64,000 nucleotides of DNA. Origin: JAUUSJ01 sp051880475. Lineage in GTDB: Bacteria; Bacillota; Clostridia; Lachnospirales; Lachnospiraceae. The notes under the pieces are model-generated. The model ran no database searches, had not been told where the DNA came from, and saw nothing but the letters and a program-made list of their open reading frames with translations. Positions 59,731 through 64,000 of the stretch are shown here, piece by piece. The position numbers were made by a program, and so were the translations under genes. The stretch covers positions 107,232-171,231 of the forward strand of contig JBJEOA010000004.1 of NCBI GenBank assembly GCA_051880475.1. The letters run 5' to 3'. How positions within the stretch are numbered: position 1 is the stretch's first letter; every line of letters begins with the position of its first letter.

Positions 59731-60267
59731 TTAATCATCCTTCCATCCATCAAGAACCTCAAGAGCTTTTAATAACATTCCTGTGTCAAAATATCCAAAA
59801 TGGCACTGGCTTAAAGGAATTTGTAACTCACCGGCTAATCGTCCATAAAGATTATGTCTCCTATCCTTTGCTCTTCTCTTTCCTTTCCAAAGTTTGTCAA
59901 ATTTCAAGTGACACTTTTTTTTGAGTTCTCTCATCTCCTTGTTTGCCAAAATTCCAAGTGCTTCTCTCGGTCTTGGCTTGTGTGTGCCAACATAAGCATT
60001 GCACTCTGTACAGTAGTAACACTTTCCACTTCCATATTCTTTTCCATATATAATACTATTAGATGTAAAAATTACCTTTCCTCCACAGAGATTGCATTTA
60101 GTTGGATATAGATTTATTTCATCCTCTTCACTCCCTGCGTCTGGACCCTCTCCATATAATTCTGCACACGCTTTACTGTCTGGATGCAGAAACATACACG
60201 CACCTTCCGTTATCTCACATTCCCATCCGTGCCACTCATCCGTGGCTCTTGCGCATTTACAACTCAT
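59731..60267 (-). CDS. DUF3268 zinc-finger phage protein, 178 aa
   Basis: The second half carries CNLCGGKVIFTSNSIIYG, CYYCTECNAYVGTHKPRP and ANKEMRELKKKCHLKFDKLW, then QCHFGYFD, the DUF3268 pattern. The first 45 residues form a second Cys-rich part (MSCKCARATDEWHGWECEIT, CMFLHPDSKACAEL) that also occurs alone in clostridial phages. Nucleic-acid or metal binding is likely; no function is established. Confidence 0.82.
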   Translation of the reverse strand: MSCKCARATDEWHGWECEITEGACMFLHPDSKACAELYGEGPDAGSEEDEINLYPTKCNLCGGKVIFTSNSIIYGKEYGSGKCYYCTECNAYVGTHKPRPREALGILANKEMRELKKKCHLKFDKLWKGKRRAKDRRHNLYGRLAGELQIPLSQCHFGYFDTGMLLKALEVLDGWKDD

Positions 60268-60270
60268 ATT

Positions 60271-60645
60271 TCACACCTTCCTCTCTGGCAGACTTGCTAT
60301 CTGCCTTGCCAGCTCTGCCATGTACTTAGTGTTTCTATCCTCTCCCGAAAATCCAAACCAGCAATCGCACAATTTGCGGTACGGAGATTCTACATTTCTA
60401 TCGCACGCGCAATCGCCGTAGCCGAAGTTTATAGGGCATTTATTGCAATCCCCATATTCCTCTATGAACACATACTCACAGCAAAAACATTTGTTTTCTA
60501 CGTATCCAATTCCTAGAGTACGTATATACCTATCTTTCATAAGATAAGGACATTCACACTGCCCACTCTCATACTGATCAGCAATCCAGTACCACATCTT
60601 TCTATGTTCTAAGATTGCCTGTTCTCTCGTTAATTCTAATCTCAT
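60271..60645 (-). CDS. Cys-rich early phage protein A of a paralogous pair, 124 aa
   Basis: This protein begins LTREQAILEHRKMWYWIADQ and has CFCCEYVF, CNKCPINFGYGDCACD and CDCWF, at least ten cysteines in paired motifs that could bind zinc. It is homologous in layout to the next gene, with the same start (LTREQAI...RKMW..IAD.YE) and end (ARLARQIASLPER). Its ATG overlaps the stop of that gene (TAATG). Confidence 0.72.
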   Translation of the reverse strand: MRLELTREQAILEHRKMWYWIADQYESGQCECPYLMKDRYIRTLGIGYVENKCFCCEYVFIEEYGDCNKCPINFGYGDCACDRNVESPYRKLCDCWFGFSGEDRNTKYMAELARQIASLPERKV

Positions 60646-61034
60646 TAACCTACCTCTCTTTCTGGCAGACTTGCAATTTTTCTAGCCAATCTTGCCATAT
60701 GCTTGTTGTCTCGTTCGGATTCTTCGTGAATATTACAATAATCATTTAATTTACTATATGGGGAATTTATTGAGAGGCATCCGCAAATTCCTAATTTGGA
60801 GAAGCTTATAGGGCAATATTTACAATCTGCACATATAGATTCTGGATTCTTTTCAATCGTATACTGGCAAAGTATGCAATCATTTGCGATTTCAACATTT
60901 CCAAAATTGTTTCTGATGTAGATTTCCTTTGCATCTTCATTATATTTTTTACTTCCCTGCTCATACCAGTCCGCAATGGTATTCCACATTTTACGGAACT
61001 CTGCTATTGCCTGCTCTCTTGTTAGTTTTTCCAT
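60645..61034 (-). CDS. Cys-rich early phage protein B of a paralogous pair, 129 aa
   Basis: This protein begins LTREQAIAEFRKMWNTIADW, has CILCQYTI and CADCKYCPISFSKLGICGCL, and ends RLARKIASLPEREVG, as its downstream neighbour does. GGAGGATAG precedes the start. It is the first gene downstream (leftwards) of the candidate origin. Tandem duplication is evident; function unknown. Confidence 0.72.
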   Translation of the reverse strand: MEKLTREQAIAEFRKMWNTIADWYEQGSKKYNEDAKEIYIRNNFGNVEIANDCILCQYTIEKNPESICADCKYCPISFSKLGICGCLSINSPYSKLNDYCNIHEESERDNKHMARLARKIASLPEREVG

Positions 61035-61391
61035 CTCTCTATCCTCCTAACACTTGTCCAAAATAGTTGTTTTAGTTCTAAAAGCAACCCTCGACAACCC
61101 CAATATATCCTTTATGTCACCTCAAAAAACCTTGAATTTATGCTGTCTACAACCTTACAAACAACCTTGCAACCTAAACAACCCTGTTTGGTATGATATA
61201 TATATATATATATAAATAAAATATACAATTAAGAAACAATTCAGAATATTTATATTTTAAAATTATTCTATACGTATACTAAAATTAGGGTTGTTAGGGT
61301 TGTATGGTTGTCAATATAGAAAAAAATCAGTATTTAAGCCATACAATCAAACAACCTTTTTATTTTATTAGGGTTGTTTAGGGTTGTTTTT
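61035..61391. other. Candidate phage replication origin with iterons
   Basis: This 357-base gene-free region lies next to the helicase and primase genes. It contains six CAACC(C/T) copies in one orientation (61085, 61095, 61150, 61162, 61170, 61179), an AT-only core with a (TA)n tract (61195-61215) and a TATACGTATA palindrome (61270-61279), then three GGTTG copies in the opposite orientation (61289, 61298, 61306), one CAACCT (61352) and two GGGTTG (61371, 61381). Iterons plus an AT-rich unwinding element are typical of phage and plasmid origins. No initiator (RepA/O-like) protein is named, so the call is positional. Confidence 0.62.
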
Positions 61392-63251
61392 TTAATCGAA
61401 TGGCAATCGCATTTGCTCCTGCTTACTCAATTCATTAACTCTAATAAAATCATCTTCTGGAAGCATTATTTTTATATACATAGCCTTTATTTCTCCTATT
61501 TTTCTAACATGATGAAATTTTCCTTGAGGATTCTTCTCCAGCTTTCCTTTCTCCGCCCAGTCTTTCTTGCAGGCATCGAACTCAAACCCCTCCCGACTCA
61601 TAGCAGAGACAAGAACCGTCTTATTCACCATCACAAACTCATCCTCGATTTTTCCCCAAACTTCACCTTTGTTAGTGTCTGTATCTGAATTAAATCGAAT
61701 CGTATTTTGTGCTATCCAGTCAAGTACAAATTCATATGCCCTTTCACTTATATTTACTTCCTTTTTGCTTATAAGGAATGGCTTTATATCATCTACTGTA
61801 AGAGACTCACCGCCGAAGAGACATTCGCAAGCGTATCTATCTGACAGAAGCAGGACAGCGAAGTTCATTGCTTGTTTATCAGTTGTATCTACCTTTCTAA
61901 GAATTTCTCTCATGATTTTTCGAAAATCTTTTCGGATTTCTTCTACATCTTTGCTTTGGATATATTCAACGAATCGTTTTCCAGCAAAACCATAATTTTC
62001 CTTTACGATATTAGCCGTCTTGTTTCCATCTTCGATAATCTTTCCATCCACCTCTATTTCCACACATCGGTTCCTAGCTCCTCCACCGGAATGAGATCTT
62101 GTAAGCATCTCTTCGCCAGTTGTTATAATAATCAGCAACCATGTCTTAACTTCTTCGATCCCCCCATAGGCTTTTGCACGTCCACGGTCGATACCTTCTG
62201 TTATCTTCATGATCCAGTCATCGTAACCACCCCATTTATCTTTTATCTGCTGCAATTCATCTAGGATAAGAGGCAGATGTTTGAAAAAAGCAGCGTTTCT
62301 CATCATTGCATTTGTTGTCATGTTTACTGTTCTTGTCATTTTGCCCATTTCTGGATTGCCCCAGCAGGATGCCGCCACCATTTCTGTTACGGTTTTTCCA
62401 AATCCTGTAGTGCCCCAAAGGTGGAAGAGAAAAGATAAGGCACCGACTTTATCGAGCAGTACACTCCCAAGGGAAGCATCCAAGGCAAGTCGTACATAAA
62501 GATTTTTCCTGATATCTAAAATATGCTCCAACCAGTCAGAGAAACTTCCCTTTTCTCCGATACAATCATAAATGCTTTGGAAATCTGTATCGCCATCATA
62601 CTTTATATCATCCACGTATGGTATAAACCTTCCATCATCTGTCCATCCCAAACGAGAGATAGAGCGAGAAATTGGGATTTCTTGCATGTTGTAACTAACC
62701 ATGTCCGCTAGATACTTCACAAGATCCTTTGCACTCTCGCTGGTTACAATAACTCCACGATCAGCGAGCATAGATATGTACGATTTATTAAAAACAGTTC
62801 CACAGCTCGCCACTACGCTTCTCCACCTATAATCTCTGTAAAAAGCAATCTTTAGTTTCTCCGTATCGGTGTCAATGTTTATAAGTCGCTCAACGGGTAA
62901 TATGGGATGAGAACATATCGTTCTTGTATTTGTTTGTCCCATGCTGTTTACATCCGTTAAAGAAACGCCAAAGTCCGAGGTAGTATACTTGCCGCAACTA
63001 AGTTCTATCTGCCCTTCGGGAAAGTTTGTTGTATTTAAAACTTCACCGTGGTTTAGCTTTCCATATAACTTACCGTAAGCTTTTAAGAGGTTATCAAACT
63101 CACTGCCTCTTCGAACCGCTTTGCACGCTCTTCTAGCGTCCTCGATATATCTCGTCCTCTCGATTTCATCCTCCGTCTCGAAGATTTCACGGAACATATC
63201 CTCTTCAAGTTCGCTATACTTCGTTATCCCAGCAACGTACGCGCTTTTCAA
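61392..63251 (-). CDS. DUF927-family phage replication helicase/primase
   Basis: This 619-residue protein has the DUF927 pattern: AFYRDYRWRSVVASCGTVFN, ISRLGWTDDGRFIPY, HLWGTTGFGKTVTEMVAASC (Walker A-like GTTGFGKT) and LPLILDELQQIKDKWG (Walker B), RGRAKAYGGIEEVKTWLLII. Such proteins replace DnaB-type helicase/primase in many clostridial phages. The start is TTG (63249-63251) after GGGGAGG. It overlaps the CHC2 primase gene by 38 bases. Confidence 0.87.
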   Translation of the reverse strand: MKSAYVAGITKYSELEEDMFREIFETEDEIERTRYIEDARRACKAVRRGSEFDNLLKAYGKLYGKLNHGEVLNTTNFPEGQIELSCGKYTTSDFGVSLTDVNSMGQTNTRTICSHPILPVERLINIDTDTEKLKIAFYRDYRWRSVVASCGTVFNKSYISMLADRGVIVTSESAKDLVKYLADMVSYNMQEIPISRSISRLGWTDDGRFIPYVDDIKYDGDTDFQSIYDCIGEKGSFSDWLEHILDIRKNLYVRLALDASLGSVLLDKVGALSFLFHLWGTTGFGKTVTEMVAASCWGNPEMGKMTRTVNMTTNAMMRNAAFFKHLPLILDELQQIKDKWGGYDDWIMKITEGIDRGRAKAYGGIEEVKTWLLIIITTGEEMLTRSHSGGGARNRCVEIEVDGKIIEDGNKTANIVKENYGFAGKRFVEYIQSKDVEEIRKDFRKIMREILRKVDTTDKQAMNFAVLLLSDRYACECLFGGESLTVDDIKPFLISKKEVNISERAYEFVLDWIAQNTIRFNSDTDTNKGEVWGKIEDEFVMVNKTVLVSAMSREGFEFDACKKDWAEKGKLEKNPQGKFHHVRKIGEIKAMYIKIMLPEDDFIRVNELSKQEQMRLPFD

Positions 63252-63807
63252 TTCTTCTCACCTCCCCTATGTTTTTTCTGCTAAATTGCTCTGGCTCTTT
63301 ATCGTATTCCTCTAGCATATACTCTGCCTGCGAGAGGTATATAAACGCTCTCTCAAGCCTTTTTGGGTTCTCCCTGTATAATTGCTTACCCTGCCACAAA
63401 TAAGCATGGTATTTAGCTAATACAAGCCCTGTGTGGAGAATTAACTTTTCTAAATTCTCTCGCTCTCTTTTTTCTTGCAACCTCTTCCTTTTCTGTCTGT
63501 CTATCTCAAACAAATCCTTTTTTTCCTGCCCCTCTATATCAAGTCCTAGACTAAAATCCTCATTTAGTTTCTTGCAAGCATCATAATTTTTTAGTCCAAA
63601 CAATCTAGCAGTAAAGGTAATTAAATCTCCACCAGCGTCACAGACAAAGCAATTAAAGTAATCCTTGTATGGATTTATTGAACATGAAGGATGTGTGTCG
63701 GGATGAAAAGGGCAGATAAACCACCCTTTTCTATCGACCTTGCATCCGTAATACTCTACGACTTGCCTAAGAGTTAGCCTTTCTTTTACTTCTTCAAATA
63801 CATTCAT
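63214..63807 (-). CDS. CHC2 zinc-finger primase-like protein
   Basis: This 197-residue protein has the DnaG N-terminal zinc finger: CPFH (Cys32, His35) and CFVC (Cys53, Cys56), with HPSCSINPYKDYFNCF, then a charged helical tail. There is no TOPRIM catalytic domain, so it presumably works with the DUF927 protein that follows it. It starts 2 bases after the ssb stop. Confidence 0.88.
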   Translation of the reverse strand: MNVFEEVKERLTLRQVVEYYGCKVDRKGWFICPFHPDTHPSCSINPYKDYFNCFVCDAGGDLITFTARLFGLKNYDACKKLNEDFSLGLDIEGQEKKDLFEIDRQKRKRLQEKRERENLEKLILHTGLVLAKYHAYLWQGKQLYRENPKRLERAFIYLSQAEYMLEEYDKEPEQFSRKNIGEVRRIEKRVRCWDNEV

Positions 63808-63809
63808 AT

Positions 63810-64000
63810 CTACGCAAATGGAAGCTCTTCTTCCAAGCTGTCAGGTACACTCATAAATCCGTCACTATCTACCATTCTTGGAGAAGGTCTTTGGTAATCA
63901 CTTTGACTTGCATTTTTGCTCTCACAAAAATCTTGCTCTTCTACGACAACATCTGTTGTATAAACCTTAACGCCATCTCTATTTGTATAACTTCCTGTCT
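63810..64000 (-). CDS. ssb: Single-stranded DNA-binding protein, C-terminal part
   Basis: The last 62 codons and stop of a minus-strand gene that enters from beyond the window. The translation has TGSYTNRDGVKVYTTDVVVE, which matches the end of the SSB OB fold, then a disordered linker and an acidic tip ending EEELPFA, the SSB C-terminal tail that recruits replication proteins. The N-terminal half lies outside the window. Confidence 0.85.
   Translation of the reverse strand, partial: TGSYTNRDGVKVYTTDVVVEEQDFCESKNASQSDYQRPSPRMVDSDGFMSVPDSLEEELPFA

Overview
The window is a low-GC Gram-positive (Firmicutes) chromosome segment, most likely from a Lachnospiraceae-type clostridium. The family-level call is inferred from gene content and order: tig-clpP-clpX-lon-ysxC, rho-rpmE-yqhQ-prmC-prfA, a DUF4364 protein, an LCP protein, and a homocysteine methyltransferase/MTHFR fusion beside a short MetH. 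Nearly all genes have purine-rich ribosome binding sites.

Bases 1-30.2 kb are chromosomal housekeeping DNA. From left to right they hold: the 5' end of a class III fructose bisphosphatase; a second, divergent ClpX; a MocR-type regulator divergent from a D-Ala-D-Ala carboxypeptidase; two PLP aminotransferases (HisC and an aspartate-aminotransferase-like one); the translation and termination block prfA-prmC-yqhQ-rpmE-rho; malic enzyme with a radical SAM protein and DUF4364; the protein quality-control block ysxC-lon-clpX-clpP-tig; ilvN; an LCP cell-wall ligase; a family 2 glycosyltransferase in one apparent operon with metH and the methyltransferase/MTHFR fusion; and two small genes of unknown role.

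Bases from about 30.2 kb to the right edge are most of a siphovirus-like prophage, almost all on the minus strand, with its right end outside the window. Read in the direction of transcription (right to left) it has: ssb, a CHC2 primase, a DUF927 helicase, a repeat-rich putative replication origin, many small Cys-rich early proteins, a RecU-like nuclease, an SF2 helicase, a DUF1492 sigma-like late regulator, terminase, portal, minor head protein, scaffold, major capsid, connector and completion proteins, tail tube, tail chaperones joined by a probable -1 frameshift, a Com-like zinc ribbon, tape measure, a giant tail hub fused to BspA-type leucine-rich repeats, baseplate and receptor-binding proteins, holin, DUF6275, a two-domain Tad2 (DUF2829) anti-Thoeris-like protein, and a CHAP endolysin. 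At the left end, next to the presumed attachment site, lies a three-gene accessory operon divergent from an XRE regulator, with a large inverted-repeat operator between them.

The most unusual items are: (i) the adhesin-tail hub chimera and the adjacent protein with exact 81-bp repeats; (ii) a self-contained plus-strand unit with a consensus promoter between the late regulator and terminase, encoding a 46-residue membrane peptide with a possible antisense RNA; (iii) the duplicated Tad2-like protein; (iv) the CAACC/GGTTG iteron field; and (v) a ClpX paralogue that keeps its IGF loop but has lost the RKH loop. No integrase, CI-type repressor module, tRNA, rRNA, IS element or CRISPR array was seen.
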